Counted from the first letter of the stretch, positions 42,952 through 52,461 are shown. The stretch: 60,508 nucleotides of DNA from JACDDK01 sp035689095 (GCA_035689095.1 DASSMB010000195.1:1-60508); one strand, 5' to 3'. A program made the numbers and translations. Notes: generated by a model from the sequence alone, not told the origin.

Positions 42952-45078
42952 TTACTTGATGGTGAACGACCAGGACTTCGAGCCCACGTTGCCCGCCGGA
43001 TCCGTGGCTACGATCTTCACCGTCTTCTTGCCCTTCGTGAGCCTCGGCGAGTTGTAGACGAGCGACCCCGTCGATGCCGTGTAGCTGAACTTCGTAGGGG
43101 AGATGAGCTTTCCAGCGACATAGAGCTTGATGTTGGCCTTGCCAAGCGGCCTGTTGTCTTTGACGGTGGCCTTGATGGTCGGCGTCGTGTCGCGGATGAC
43201 CGAGCCTTGCCTGGGGGACATGCCGCTGATGGTCGGCCTGATCGCGTCTACTGTCCAGGTGCGGACCGCAGAGGTCGCATCCACGTTGCCCGCAGCGTCC
43301 TTCGCCCGCACGGAGAAGGTGTGAGATCCGTTCGAGAGTCCCGAGTAGCCCTTCGGAGAGGCGCAGGCCGCGAAGTCGCCGCCGTCCAGCTTGCACTCGA
43401 AGCTCGCGCCGGTCTCGTCGGAGGAGAATCCGAAGCTCGCCGTGGTGCTGTTGGTGAGTGCGGGAGGCCCGGAGGAGATCGCGGTGTCTGGCGCGGTGGT
43501 GTCGAGCTGACTATCGAGCTGAATATCGTCCTGTATCGCCGCCGTCGAGACGTTGCCCGCGTTGTCGCGGTACTCGACGTGGACGGTCTTGGTCCCGTCG
43601 CCCGCGCTCAGGAGCCACGAACGGCTCGTCGCGAAGGGCTCCCAGGCGGACCACGTGTCGGTGTTCTCGTTGCGGAAGCGCATGTGGCCCACGCCGGAAC
43701 CGGGCAGCGGGTCCGTGGCCGAGAGAGCGAGGCTCACCGTCGCGTTGTTCGTGGCGGCGGCATCGTTGTTGACCTTGATCGTGCCGGTCGGCGCGACGTT
43801 GTTGACTGAGACGGTCTTGGTGTACGCGTTGGTGCCGCCGTCCTTATCCGTGACCTTTCCCTTCACCGTCAGGCTCGGCTGGTCGAGCGCGGTGCAGCTC
43901 TTGCTCGCGGTGGTGGACGGAACGTAGCCCAATCCGTCTCCGCAGTCGAAGGTATAGGAGAGCGTATCCCTGTCGGCGCTCGACGGCTCGGCGACGCTCG
44001 TGAGCGAGATCGTAAAGTTGCTGCCCTGGTCCGTGGAAGCCGGAGCTTCGAAGGTAGCGGTCGGCGCAACGTTGTTGACCGAGATGGTCTTGGTGTACTC
44101 GCTGAAGCCGCCGTCCTTGTCGATGATCCGGGCGCGTACGGTCTTGGCACCGTTGTCGTCGAAGGCGCAATCGGTGGAAGTAGCGGTGCCACTGCTGGCG
44201 TAGGTAGCCCCGTCGAGCGAACCGCCGTTACAGTCGAAGGCGTAGTGGAACCCGGCGGTCGTGTCGGTCTGCCCATCTTGAGGAGATACAAAGTTGCCTT
44301 TGGTCAGGGAGATCGTCGCCGTACCGCCCTCGTTGATCGACGCCGGTGCGTCGAGCGCCGCGACCGGGTTGCGGTTGGTGATAGTGACGTTCACGGTAGC
44401 GGTGCGGGAAGCTCCGTCACTGTCGGTCGCAGTCGCGCTCACCGTACCCGTCGCCGGGCCGTCGAAGAAGCCACACCAGACGGTGCTTGAGCTCTCCTGC
44501 CACTCGGACCCGTTGGAACCGCAACCGGTGTTCAAGGTCCATGTATCGTTGCCGGGGTCGCTTACCGAGAGGTTATATCCATAGGAGCTGTAGCCCAGCG
44601 CGAAACTGCCCCCCTCCGGCACGCTCGGGAAGCTGTTTTGCAGGTTAACAGTGGGGGCAACGTTGTTGACGGTGAGCGAGAAGGTAGTAGTCGAAGTATC
44701 CGTTCCGTCCGCAGCGGTGATCGTGACGGTCTGGCTCTGATCGGGACCGTCGTTGGTATTGAAGGACCAGTTCCAGGCGCCAGTAGCATCGTCCTTCGTC
44801 ACGGTCCCGACGGAGGCCGAGAGGGTAACGGTAGCGTTGCCGTCCGGGTCCGAGTAGGTGCCGGTGTTGACCGCGGTCTGACCCTCGTTGACCGTGACGA
44901 TAGCGTTATCGGCGGCTACTTCGGGAGGGTTGTTGGCACCGGGGTCGCAGGTGTCGCAGGGCAGGGGGACCGCCTTCGCCGGAGCCGCCGCGAGAGCGAG
45001 TCCCAGAACGAAAAGTAGCGCCGCCGCCACGGCGAGGCGCCTCGCGTTCTCCAACCCGGTAAAGCTCTTGACTAACAT
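42952..45078 (-). CDS. Secreted protein with tandem Ig-like/PKD-like domains
   Basis: The 708-residue protein has a signal peptide (cut near APAKA|VPLP) and a Cys pair (CDTCDPGANNPPEV). Several Ig-like or PKD/cadherin-like repeats follow, with recurrent ISVNNVAPTATF-type joints. A domain at ~525-620 carries SFECKLDGGDFAACASPKGY, and the last 97 residues are the Ig-like cassette shared with the subtilase. No sorting signal or transmembrane helix ends the protein. It is probably an adhesive or matrix protein. Confidence 0.88.
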   Translation of the reverse strand: MLVKSFTGLENARRLAVAAALLFVLGLALAAAPAKAVPLPCDTCDPGANNPPEVAADNAIVTVNEGQTAVNTGTYSDPDGNATVTLSASVGTVTKDDATGAWNWSFNTNDGPDQSQTVTITAADGTDTSTTTFSLTVNNVAPTVNLQNSFPSVPEGGSFALGYSSYGYNLSVSDPGNDTWTLNTGCGSNGSEWQESSSTVWCGFFDGPATGTVSATATDSDGASRTATVNVTITNRNPVAALDAPASINEGGTATISLTKGNFVSPQDGQTDTTAGFHYAFDCNGGSLDGATYASSGTATSTDCAFDDNGAKTVRARIIDKDGGFSEYTKTISVNNVAPTATFEAPASTDQGSNFTISLTSVAEPSSADRDTLSYTFDCGDGLGYVPSTTASKSCTALDQPSLTVKGKVTDKDGGTNAYTKTVSVNNVAPTGTIKVNNDAAATNNATVSLALSATDPLPGSGVGHMRFRNENTDTWSAWEPFATSRSWLLSAGDGTKTVHVEYRDNAGNVSTAAIQDDIQLDSQLDTTAPDTAISSGPPALTNSTTASFGFSSDETGASFECKLDGGDFAACASPKGYSGLSNGSHTFSVRAKDAAGNVDATSAVRTWTVDAIRPTISGMSPRQGSVIRDTTPTIKATVKDNRPLGKANIKLYVAGKLISPTKFSYTASTGSLVYNSPRLTKGKKTVKIVATDPAGNVGSKSWSFTIK
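42955..43248 (-). repeat. Shared C-terminal cassette, copy 2
   Basis: This is the counterpart of 38842-39135 in the same orientation, about 4.1 kb away. It could serve as a substrate for recombination that would delete the PD40/RTX gene and fuse the subtilase to the Ig-like protein. Confidence 0.8.
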
Positions 45079-45334
45079 GACCGCCGCAACCTCCGCTCCC
45101 TGTCTACGCCCCGCGCGTTTCTGACCTGCACTCTAAGAGACGCGGTGTCCCGCCGTCATGAGGCAGTGTCCCGGTTTGGCCGGGAAGAATGTCCCGATCT
45201 CGTGGGCTTTGATCGCTGCGGCCGGTTACTTGGAGAGCTTCACGCCGGGCGCGGGCGACGCGGGTCTGGCAAGATGGGTAGCGGCGCGGTTACGGAGGGT
45301 ATCTAGCGTTCTGGCGGCGAATGGAGGGCTGACC

Positions 45335-45853
45335 TTGACGACCAGCGGAATCGAAGAATCGGCGGCGCGGCTACTGGAGGCTTTCTACGACCTGTCGCGC
45401 GGCAGGCTCAAAGAGCCCGTGCGCCTGAGAAAGTCCGACTCGCCCCGGGCGGAAGGAGCCGCGCAGAGAGCCGGTATGGACCCCACCTCCACCGAGCCCG
45501 ACGTGGCGGTGAGGTATCTGCTGAACCAGGGTTATGTCGAGGCGACCGGCACGAACGCCGCCTACGCCATAACCGTACCCGGCATGGACCTCGTGCGGCA
45601 GAGGCGCGGCCTGGAGGATCCTCCGAGCGAAAGGAAGAAGATGAGCGACAAGCGGCAGCGGCAACTGGTGACGGCCCTGGCGATAATTATAGCCATGGTG
45701 CTAACACGACCGATCACCCGCTTTATAGACGAGGAGATCCCGGAGCGCCGGGGCATCAAGGACGACCTGCTGGAAGCGGCATTGCAGGGTCTTGTCCGAG
45801 CGGCGGCGATCTTCGCCGCCTCCGCCATCGTTCGGAAGCTGGCCTCCAGGTAA
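45335..45853 (+). CDS. Unknown protein with winged-helix-like and membrane parts
   Basis: TTG 45335 is chosen because GGAGG lies seven bases before it; the frame is open to 45158 without a ribosome site. The 172-residue product starts TTSGIEESAARLLEAFYDLS. It has a segment that resembles a winged helix (VAVRYLLNQGYVEATG, YAITVPGMDLVRQ) and ends in two hydrophobic helices (LVTALAIIIAMVL and GLVRAAAIFAASAIV). It could be a membrane-tethered DNA-binding or sensing protein. No family is recognised. Confidence 0.6.
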   Translation: MTTSGIEESAARLLEAFYDLSRGRLKEPVRLRKSDSPRAEGAAQRAGMDPTSTEPDVAVRYLLNQGYVEATGTNAAYAITVPGMDLVRQRRGLEDPPSERKKMSDKRQRQLVTALAIIIAMVLTRPITRFIDEEIPERRGIKDDLLEAALQGLVRAAAIFAASAIVRKLASR

Positions 45854-45860
45854 GAGCGGC

Positions 45861-46334
45861 CTACTCCTTTCCCAACCCGGCTTCGCGGGCGCGGATGACG
45901 GCCTGCGCCCTATCCGCGACCTGCAGCTTGGTGAAGATGTTGGAGACGTGGTTACGGACGGTCTTGAGGCTGAGGTAGAGCATCCCGGCAATGTCCGCGT
46001 TGCCGTGTCCCTGCGCTATGAGGTTGAGGATCTCCTCTTCGCGCTCCGTTAGCTGAGGGAAGGCGCGCGGCGGGACGGTGGACTGCGGGGCGGCGAAGAA
46101 GTCCATGAGACGGCGGGCGATGGCAGGCCCGAAGATGGCCTGTCCGCCCGCGACGGAGCGGATGGAGCGCAGCACTTCATCCTGGCTGGCGTCCTTTAGC
46201 AGGTAGCCTCGCGCCCCGGCGCGCATGGCGGCGAAGACGGAATCTTCATCCTCGAACATGGTGACGACGAGGACGTTTATGTGAGGGCTCGCGCCTGTGA
46301 TCCGGCGGGTCGCCTCTATGCCGTTGATACCGGG
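45861..46334 (-). pseudogene. 5'-truncated NarL-family response regulator
   Basis: The intact 3' part begins PGINGIEATRRITGASPHIN (reading from about 46334) and runs through a complete LuxR-type helix-turn-helix to KLQVADRAQAVIRAREAGLG. The first ~60 residues, including the phosphorylated Asp, are missing, and an in-frame TAA precedes the PG. An ATG at 46259 could yield a 132-residue product with the DNA-binding domain. It is a paralogue of the regulator at 34378-35037. The 5' junction abuts a kinase fragment. Confidence 0.85.
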
Positions 46335-46754
46335 TTATACAGCGCCAGCGCGCCGATGGTGTTCCAGAAGGTGGTTCCAAGAAGCACGAGCAGCAGCGCG
46401 ACGAAGAGCGCCATCCGCTCGTCGGACCTTCGCCAGAAGATGCCGGCAGCCAGCGCCCCGCACGCCACGGCGAACCCGACCTCCAGCGCGATCCGGTACA
46501 CGGCATAGAAGCCCGCGGAGAGCCCGGTGTCCGCCAGGTTGGCGCGCATGACTGCCGGGTCGATGCTCTCGGGGAGGTTGGAGAGGGTGACTATCTGCTC
46601 GTAGCGGGCGGGCGCAGGGCGTGAACGGCCCGGCGAGCAGTAGAGACACCGCGAGCCAGCCTATCCGGGCCGCGAGAAGCCGGCGGCCGCGCATCCCGGC
46701 CGAAGCTGGGACGGACTCCCCGGCGAGGCTGCCTTTAGCGGTTTGCGAGTTCAT
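46331..46754 (-). pseudogene. Remnant of a sensor histidine kinase N-terminus
   Basis: From ATG 46754 the frame reads MNSQTAKGSLAGE and then a membrane segment RIGWLAVSLLLAGPFT. It then shifts by one base near 46615 and continues as PARYEQIVTLSNLPESIDP and further helices (VGFAVACGALAAGIFW, MALFVALLLVLLGTTFW) to ALALYNP at 46331. PARYEQ aligns with IPARYMEL of the intact kinase at 35034-37229. All later domains are gone, and the sequence joins the middle of the response regulator directly. One deletion of about 2 kb plus one frameshift explains it. Confidence 0.82.
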
Positions 46755-46904
46755 TGTTGGATTCTCACCTGCTCGAACCTATCGCTAAAATGAATCGTGC
46801 CACCCGTTGAGGACAAGCGCATCTTCCGTAGATACTGCCCTCCCCGAAAGAGCCGATCCCCGGCAGTCCGCGCCGCCGGGGATGAACTCGTCTTCCTCCC
46901 GGTG

Positions 46905-47358
46905 CTAATGCACCCGCGGCTGGGACGTAACTCCCACTCCTTCAGAAGCAGACACGTGTCCTCGCTCCGAATCGGACATCGTGAGCATCTTCAGGCCGAT
47001 GGCGCTGAGGCTGATCAGGCCGAGCACGGGGCCGATAGCTGCGACTGCCGGACCGCCCTCGATGTCCGATCACTCCGATCAGGGCGAGGCCAACGCCTAA
47101 ATGTCCGAGGACGGCTCCGCGTCCACGAAACAGGGGGAGGAGACCGCTCAAAGCCGGCGCGAAGAGCGCCGAGGAGAGCACGATCAGTAGGCTCGCGGCC
47201 TGCACGCGGCCGGGATGCTCAGTCACCGTTTGCGCGAGTTCAGCGTTCCCTCCACCTGGATGGACAATCATGGCCACAAGCAACACCAGCGGCGCGGCGA
47301 TCAGGCACAGTCCCGCCACCATCCGGCGAAAATTGTCCGCATCCATTGTCCTCGACAT
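46905..47358 (-). pseudogene. Frameshifted small membrane protein gene
   Basis: The first part, from ATG 47358 (MDADNFRRMVAGLCLIAAPL, AQTVTEHPGRVQAASLLIVL), encodes three hydrophobic helices ending LALIGVIGH. At about 47065 the coding frame changes: the next frame reads GGPAVAAIGPVLGLISLSAI and ends at TAG 46905. Together they give a four-helix membrane protein of about 150 residues. The one-base shift is in GAGGGCGGTCC. It could be a true mutation or a sequencing error. The family is not recognised. Confidence 0.6.
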
Positions 47359-47551
47359 CTCTGCCTCCTTCTTCGAGGGTGACCAGCTCGCCCTGTACTC
47401 GACACTCTAAGAGACGAGCGTTCCCGCGCCATCAGACGGATTCCCGAATCTTCCGGGAACTTTCGTCCCGGCGTGCCGGGAACAAATATCTGCGTTAGCC
47501 GGACGAGGATCCCGCCGCCCGCGTTCGGCGCGTCGAAAGGTAGACCGCCGA

Positions 47552-48934
47552 TCAGTGGAGTTGGCGAACGGCCCTCTCGTAAGCATACCCGTAACGGTAA
47601 ACGGCAGCCTCCTCAAAGCGCCGCACGATGAGTTGGAACCCTACCGGCAAGCCGGACGCGGTAGAGCCGCAAGGCACGGAGAGGCTCGGGAAGCCGTTCA
47701 GGTCGGTCGGTCCGGTGAGACGGGTGAGCGCCGAGCGAACCCGCTCCTCGTAGCCGCCTATGTTGGTCTCCCTCTCCCCAATTTTCGGCGCCGGTATCGG
47801 GACGGTCGTGGTGAGCAGCGCGTCCACCTCCTTCAGCGCCCGGTCGAACTCCCGCACGCTCTCTATCCGCCGCTGCTGGGCGTTCGCGTACTGGTAGGCT
47901 CTCAGCGGCTCTCCGTCCATCAGGCGCTCTCGTCCCTCCTCGTCGAACCTCTCCGGGGCCGTCTTCACGCGCTCTTCGTGGATCGCGTAGGCCTCGGCCG
48001 CGAGGGTAAGCCGCTGCGCCTTCAGGGTGTCCCAGAGGTTCGGTATCTCTACCTCCCGCACTTCGGCTCCAAGCTCCCGGAAGACCTCCGCCGCTTCCCG
48101 CACCCGCGCCTCTGTTTCTGTCTCGATATGCTCGAAATAGAAGCTGGATGGGATACCGATGACGGCTCCCCTCATGCCGCCATCCAGGTCCCGCGTGAAG
48201 TCCTCGACGGGCCGGTCCGCGGAGTAGGGGTCTCGCGGGTCGTACCCGGCCAGGACGCTCAGCATGAGCGCGTTATCCTCGACGGTGCGGGTCAGGGGGC
48301 CGACGTGGTCTAGAGTCCAGGCGAGCGGGAAGACGCCGTGCTTGCTCACGCGACCGAAGGTCGGCTTCATGCCGACGACGCCGCAGAGCGCCGCCGGGAT
48401 GCGGATGGAGCCACCCGTATCGGAGCCGAGGGCGCCGTAGCAGAGGTCCGCCGCCACGGCCGCGCCGGAGCCGCCGGAGGAGCCGCCCGTCATCCTGGTG
48501 AGGTCGTGAGGATTGCGCGTCGGGCCGAAGCGCGAGCGGTCGCCGGTCGGGCCGTAGGCGAACTCGTGGGTGTTTGTCTTCCCGATAAGAATCGCGCCCG
48601 CCTCTTTCAGCTTCTCCGCCACCGTGGCGCTGTAGTCCGGGACGTAATCCTCGAAGAACGTAGATCCCATAGTAGTGCGGACGCCTTTGGTGAAGATCAG
48701 GTCCTTCAGCGCGACCGGCACGCCGTGCAACGGACCGCGATAATCTCCGGCTGTGATCTCCCGCTCCGCCCGCCTCGCTCCCTCCATCGCCTGCTCTCCC
48801 ACCACCGTGATAAAAGCGTTGGTCTCGTCGGCCTCGATGCGCCCGAGCAGCGCTTCCACGACCTCGACCGGCGAGACGCGCCTCTCCCGCAGGGCGCGAG
48901 AGAGGTCTGAGAGGGTTTTCGGAAAGTCCGTCAC
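47552..48934 (-). CDS. Amidase signature family enzyme
   Basis: The 460-residue amidase has the Ser-cisSer-Lys triad K77 (GVPVALKDLIFTKG), S152 (MTGGSSGGSGAAVAA) and S176 (GSDTGGSIRIPAALCG), with the same spacing as GatA. No gatB or gatC is adjacent, so it is more likely a stand-alone amidase than the tRNA amidotransferase subunit. The substrate is unknown. It is divergent from the MFS transporter, with a short intergenic region of about 90 bp. Confidence 0.9.
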   Translation of the reverse strand: MTDFPKTLSDLSRALRERRVSPVEVVEALLGRIEADETNAFITVVGEQAMEGARRAEREITAGDYRGPLHGVPVALKDLIFTKGVRTTMGSTFFEDYVPDYSATVAEKLKEAGAILIGKTNTHEFAYGPTGDRSRFGPTRNPHDLTRMTGGSSGGSGAAVAADLCYGALGSDTGGSIRIPAALCGVVGMKPTFGRVSKHGVFPLAWTLDHVGPLTRTVEDNALMLSVLAGYDPRDPYSADRPVEDFTRDLDGGMRGAVIGIPSSFYFEHIETETEARVREAAEVFRELGAEVREVEIPNLWDTLKAQRLTLAAEAYAIHEERVKTAPERFDEEGRERLMDGEPLRAYQYANAQQRRIESVREFDRALKEVDALLTTTVPIPAPKIGERETNIGGYEERVRSALTRLTGPTDLNGFPSLSVPCGSTASGLPVGFQLIVRRFEEAAVYRYGYAYERAVRQLH

Positions 48935-49025
48935 GGTAGCGCATCTTACTCTTCTGTCACGCCGCTGCCCGGCATGCGAGAGATCAGAGCCAGGTTCCGA
49001 AGGTATACGAAGGTATAGTGGGCAG

Positions 49026-50279
49026 ATGTTATCGAGGGATCCCGGCGAAGCCCCCAGGAAGTTTTTGCGCGGCGCGAAGGGGACCTTCGCTGCCTTCGAC
49101 CGGCGGGTCTGGCTGCTGCTGGCGGCGATGCTCGTGTTCCGGTTCGGGCAGGGCCTCTACTATCCTTTCTCCACGATCTACTTCCACAACGTCATCGGCA
49201 TCCCGCTCTCGCTGGTGGGTGTGGGACTCTCCTGCCTCGCCGTGTCGAGCGTGGCCGCGGGGTTCGTCAGCGGTCCACTCACCGACCGCTACGGACGCAA
49301 GCCGGTGATGCTCGCCTCGCTCTCCGGGAGCGCCGCGACTTTCCTGGCCTTCACCCTCGTGGACGGCTTCGCCGGATACCTGACGGTCTCCGTACTCGCG
49401 GGCCTCTTCGGCTCTTCCTCCTTCGACGCCGCCCGCAACGCGATGGTCGCGGACGTGACGCCGCTGGGGCTGCGCTCCCGCGCCTACGGTCTCGTCCGCG
49501 TGGGCGGGAACGTGGGCTGGGGTCTCGGTCCTATGGTCGCGGGCCTGGTCTCGGCCGCGGCGGGCGGGGCTGGTTGGATCTACCCGTTCCTCTTTGCCGG
49601 CACCGCGGCGCTCACGGCGCTCGTGATGCTCTCGCTGGCGGTACTGGCGCGTGAATCTCTCCCGGCCGTGGCGATGAGGAGTCCGTCTTCGGGAAGGTTC
49701 TCCGGGAGGCGGGTCGCGCTCTCGGACAGTCCGTTCCTGGTCTTGCTCGGCGTCGGGGTGTTGATGTACTACGTGTTCACGCAGGACTGGCAGGCGCTCC
49801 CGATCTACGCGAAGAACTTCCTCGGTGTCCCGGACGGCAAGATCGGGTTCTTCCTGGGGGCGAACGGCCTCGTGGTGATCCTGCTGCAGCTCCCTATCTC
49901 CTATCTTATAGACCGCAGCTCGAAAGTCCTCGCCCTACTCGCTGGCGCGGCCCTCTTCGGCGCTTCGTCGGCGACGCTCCTCCTCACCGACTCCTTCATC
50001 GGCATCCTCCTCGCCTTCGCCGGGTTCTTCACCCTGGCGGAGATGGTCCTGGAGGTCGCCGGACCGGCGCTCGCCGCGGACCTCGCGCCCGTCAAGCTGC
50101 GCGGCACCTACCTGGGACTCTTCGGCTCCTGCTTCGGCCTCTCCTACGGCATAAGCCCGCTCGTAGCCGGACCTCTACTCCAGGCCGGCCTCCCTCACGC
50201 CGTCTGGACCATCCAACTCGCGGCGGTCGCGCTGGCGGCCGCCGGGTTGATCGCGCTCGCCACGCTGCGAAGACGCTAG
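49026..50279 (+). CDS. MFS transporter
   Basis: The 417-residue protein has 12 hydrophobic helices and the MFS motif GPLTDRYGRKPVMLASL between helices 2 and 3. The second half begins near residue 235 (DSPFLVLLGVGVLMYYVFT). The drug or metabolite efflux type (DHA1-like) is suggested by the fold only. ATG 49026 is chosen because the longer frame back to 48753 overlaps the divergent amidase start. It ends 31 bp from the convergent phosphatase gene. Confidence 0.88.
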   Translation: MLSRDPGEAPRKFLRGAKGTFAAFDRRVWLLLAAMLVFRFGQGLYYPFSTIYFHNVIGIPLSLVGVGLSCLAVSSVAAGFVSGPLTDRYGRKPVMLASLSGSAATFLAFTLVDGFAGYLTVSVLAGLFGSSSFDAARNAMVADVTPLGLRSRAYGLVRVGGNVGWGLGPMVAGLVSAAAGGAGWIYPFLFAGTAALTALVMLSLAVLARESLPAVAMRSPSSGRFSGRRVALSDSPFLVLLGVGVLMYYVFTQDWQALPIYAKNFLGVPDGKIGFFLGANGLVVILLQLPISYLIDRSSKVLALLAGAALFGASSATLLLTDSFIGILLAFAGFFTLAEMVLEVAGPALAADLAPVKLRGTYLGLFGSCFGLSYGISPLVAGPLLQAGLPHAVWTIQLAAVALAAAGLIALATLRRR

Positions 50280-50310
50280 ATAGATGAGTATAGATGAGTA
50301 CCGGCGGACC

Positions 50311-52461
50311 CTATTCCGGGACGCGCAGCACCAGGATCGCCAGGTCGTCGCGGGGGACGCCCTCCTGGAACTCCAGGACGGCGTGTTTGATCTTCCACGC
50401 GATGTCCGCGGCGTAGGAGCCGGCATGGGAGCGCGCGATGTGACGCAGGCGTTCCTCGCCGAAGAACCCGCCTTCCGGAGAACGCGCCTCCGTTACGCCA
50501 TCGGTATACATGACGAGCACCTCGCCCGGCATCAGACGGAGGGAGGCATCCACGAGTCCCGGGTCGTCGAAGACGCCGAGCGCCTTTCCGGGACAACCAA
50601 CCTCCTCGATCGAGTGGTCCTCACGCACGACGAGCGGCGGCGGGTGTCCGGCGCGCGATACTCTTACTCCGATTCCGGGCGCGCCGTCCCGCGGCTCCAG
50701 GCGAATGCAGGCTACGGTGCAGAACCGCTCCTCGGGGAGCTGGCGGAGCATGGCCTCGTTCAGCGCGGCGAGAACCTCGGAGGGAAGGTCGGTCCTCATG
50801 GTGACGGCCCGGATGGTGTAGCGGGCGAGGGCCGTAACCGCCGCAGCTCCGGCTCCCTTACCACGAACGTCCCCGATAGTGCAGATATAGCCGTCATTGG
50901 GGACGTCTATCACGTCGTAGAAGTCCCCGCCGACCTCGTTGGCCTCGCCGACGGGCAGGTACTCGGCTCCGATCTCCACGCCGGGGATCTCCGGCAGGTT
51001 CGAGGGTAGAAGGCTCCGCTGGAGAGTGCGCGCGATCTCGCTGCGCTCGCTGTAGAGCCGGGAGTTGTCCGACGCGAGAGCGCAGCGGTACGCCAGGCTC
51101 TCCGCGAGCGCCAAATCCTCTTCGTCATACCGATGGACCGGGTCCGATGAGGCCAGCGTCATCGCGCCGATGATCCTGCCCCGCGCCAAAAGCGGCACGC
51201 TCATGATGGACTGGGGCGCGAGCTGGCGGAATATATCCAGGTGCTCGCCGGTGAGGCCGCCGCCTCTGCGGTACACCTCCGGCACCTCCGCGACCAGCAC
51301 GGACTTCCCGGTGCGCAGCACCCGCGCGGTGCTGCCGGGATCATCCTCACCGAAGCTCCGGTGCTCCCGGAGCCGGACCAGCAGATCCTCCTTCTCCGGG
51401 TCGGCGTGAGCGCAGGCGAGCTGCTCTACCTCGCCGTCCTCCCCGATCACGTCAAGCAGACACCAGTCCGCAAGCTCCGGCACGACGAGCCGGGCGACCC
51501 TCTGGAGCGTCCCCTCGTAGTCGAGCGAGGCCGAGAGCGTGGGACCGGCCGCCGCGAGCAGGGAGAGACGTCTTCGGGCAGCAACGGCCTCTGCCCGCGC
51601 CAGTTGCTCCCGCACGAGCAGCAGGTCGCGCTCCTCCTCGGCCCTCTTGCGGTCGCTGATGTCCTCGATCACCGCGATAAAATACTTCGGCTCGCCCGCC
51701 GTATCCCGGACGAGCGAGACGGTCAGGTTGATCCAGACGGAAGACCCATCTCTCCTGATGTAGCGCTTCTCCAGCGTGTACGTCTGTATCTCGCCGCGCA
51801 GCATCCGCTCTACATGGGTAAGGTCTTCCGCCAGGTCCTCGGGATGGGTTACGTCCTGGAAGGTCCGCTCCAGCAGCTCCTCTCGCGAGTAGCCCACTAT
51901 CTCGCAGAGCCTCCGGTTCACCCGGAGCCATCGCCCGTCGATCCCGACCTGCGCCGCCCCGACGGCGGCGTGCTCGAAGGTCGCCCGGAACCGCTCCTCG
52001 CTCTCTCTCAGGACCTCCTCGATCCGCTTGCGCCCGGTGATGTCGTTCTGCACGCCGACGAAGTTGGTCAGCAACCCCTCCTCACCGTACACGGGCGAGA
52101 CGTATAGCTCGTTCCAGAACGGCGTGCCGTCCTTGCGGTAGTTCTTGAGCACCACCCGGCACTCCCGCCCCTCACGGATCGCCTCCCTCATCTCCTCAAG
52201 AGCCGGCTGGTCCCGATCCTCCCCCTGCAAGAAGCGGCAGTTGCGCCCGCGCGCCTCCTCGGCCGGGTAGCCGGAGATCCTCTCGAACGCCGGGTTGACG
52301 TAGACGATGGGGTTGTCCGGGAGCTTCGGGTCCGTGATGACGATGCCATTGGAACTCGCCGACACGGCGCGGTCGAGCAGACGCCTCAACTTGTCCGAAG
52401 CGCGCCGCTCCGGAGCATCGCCGTCCCAAACCTTTGAAGAAGAGGTCTCCAACACAACCAT
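50311..52461 (-). CDS. LOV-PAS-GAF-SpoIIE blue-light photoreceptor phosphatase
   Basis: The 716-residue cytosolic protein has four modules. Residues ~25-140 are a LOV domain with the full flavin signature: TDPKLPDNPIVYVNPAFE, GRNCRFLQG (photoactive C75) and KNYRKDGTPFWNE. Residues ~152-270 are a second PAS domain, ~300-460 a GAF domain, and ~480-714 a SpoIIE/PP2C-type phosphatase (GGDFYDVIDV, GDVRGKGAGAAAVTALAR, YTDGVTEARS). The likely output is dephosphorylation of an anti-sigma-antagonist protein, coupling blue light to general stress. No partner is adjacent; a superoxide dismutase gene lies upstream, divergent. Confidence 0.93.
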   Translation of the reverse strand: MVVLETSSSKVWDGDAPERRASDKLRRLLDRAVSASSNGIVITDPKLPDNPIVYVNPAFERISGYPAEEARGRNCRFLQGEDRDQPALEEMREAIREGRECRVVLKNYRKDGTPFWNELYVSPVYGEEGLLTNFVGVQNDITGRKRIEEVLRESEERFRATFEHAAVGAAQVGIDGRWLRVNRRLCEIVGYSREELLERTFQDVTHPEDLAEDLTHVERMLRGEIQTYTLEKRYIRRDGSSVWINLTVSLVRDTAGEPKYFIAVIEDISDRKRAEEERDLLLVREQLARAEAVAARRRLSLLAAAGPTLSASLDYEGTLQRVARLVVPELADWCLLDVIGEDGEVEQLACAHADPEKEDLLVRLREHRSFGEDDPGSTARVLRTGKSVLVAEVPEVYRRGGGLTGEHLDIFRQLAPQSIMSVPLLARGRIIGAMTLASSDPVHRYDEEDLALAESLAYRCALASDNSRLYSERSEIARTLQRSLLPSNLPEIPGVEIGAEYLPVGEANEVGGDFYDVIDVPNDGYICTIGDVRGKGAGAAAVTALARYTIRAVTMRTDLPSEVLAALNEAMLRQLPEERFCTVACIRLEPRDGAPGIGVRVSRAGHPPPLVVREDHSIEEVGCPGKALGVFDDPGLVDASLRLMPGEVLVMYTDGVTEARSPEGGFFGEERLRHIARSHAGSYAADIAWKIKHAVLEFQEGVPRDDLAILVLRVPE

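Noticed and set aside
50281..50300. Tandem 10-mer TAGATGAGTA twice
   Set aside because: It is a short repeat in the gap between convergent genes, with no further copies or structure.
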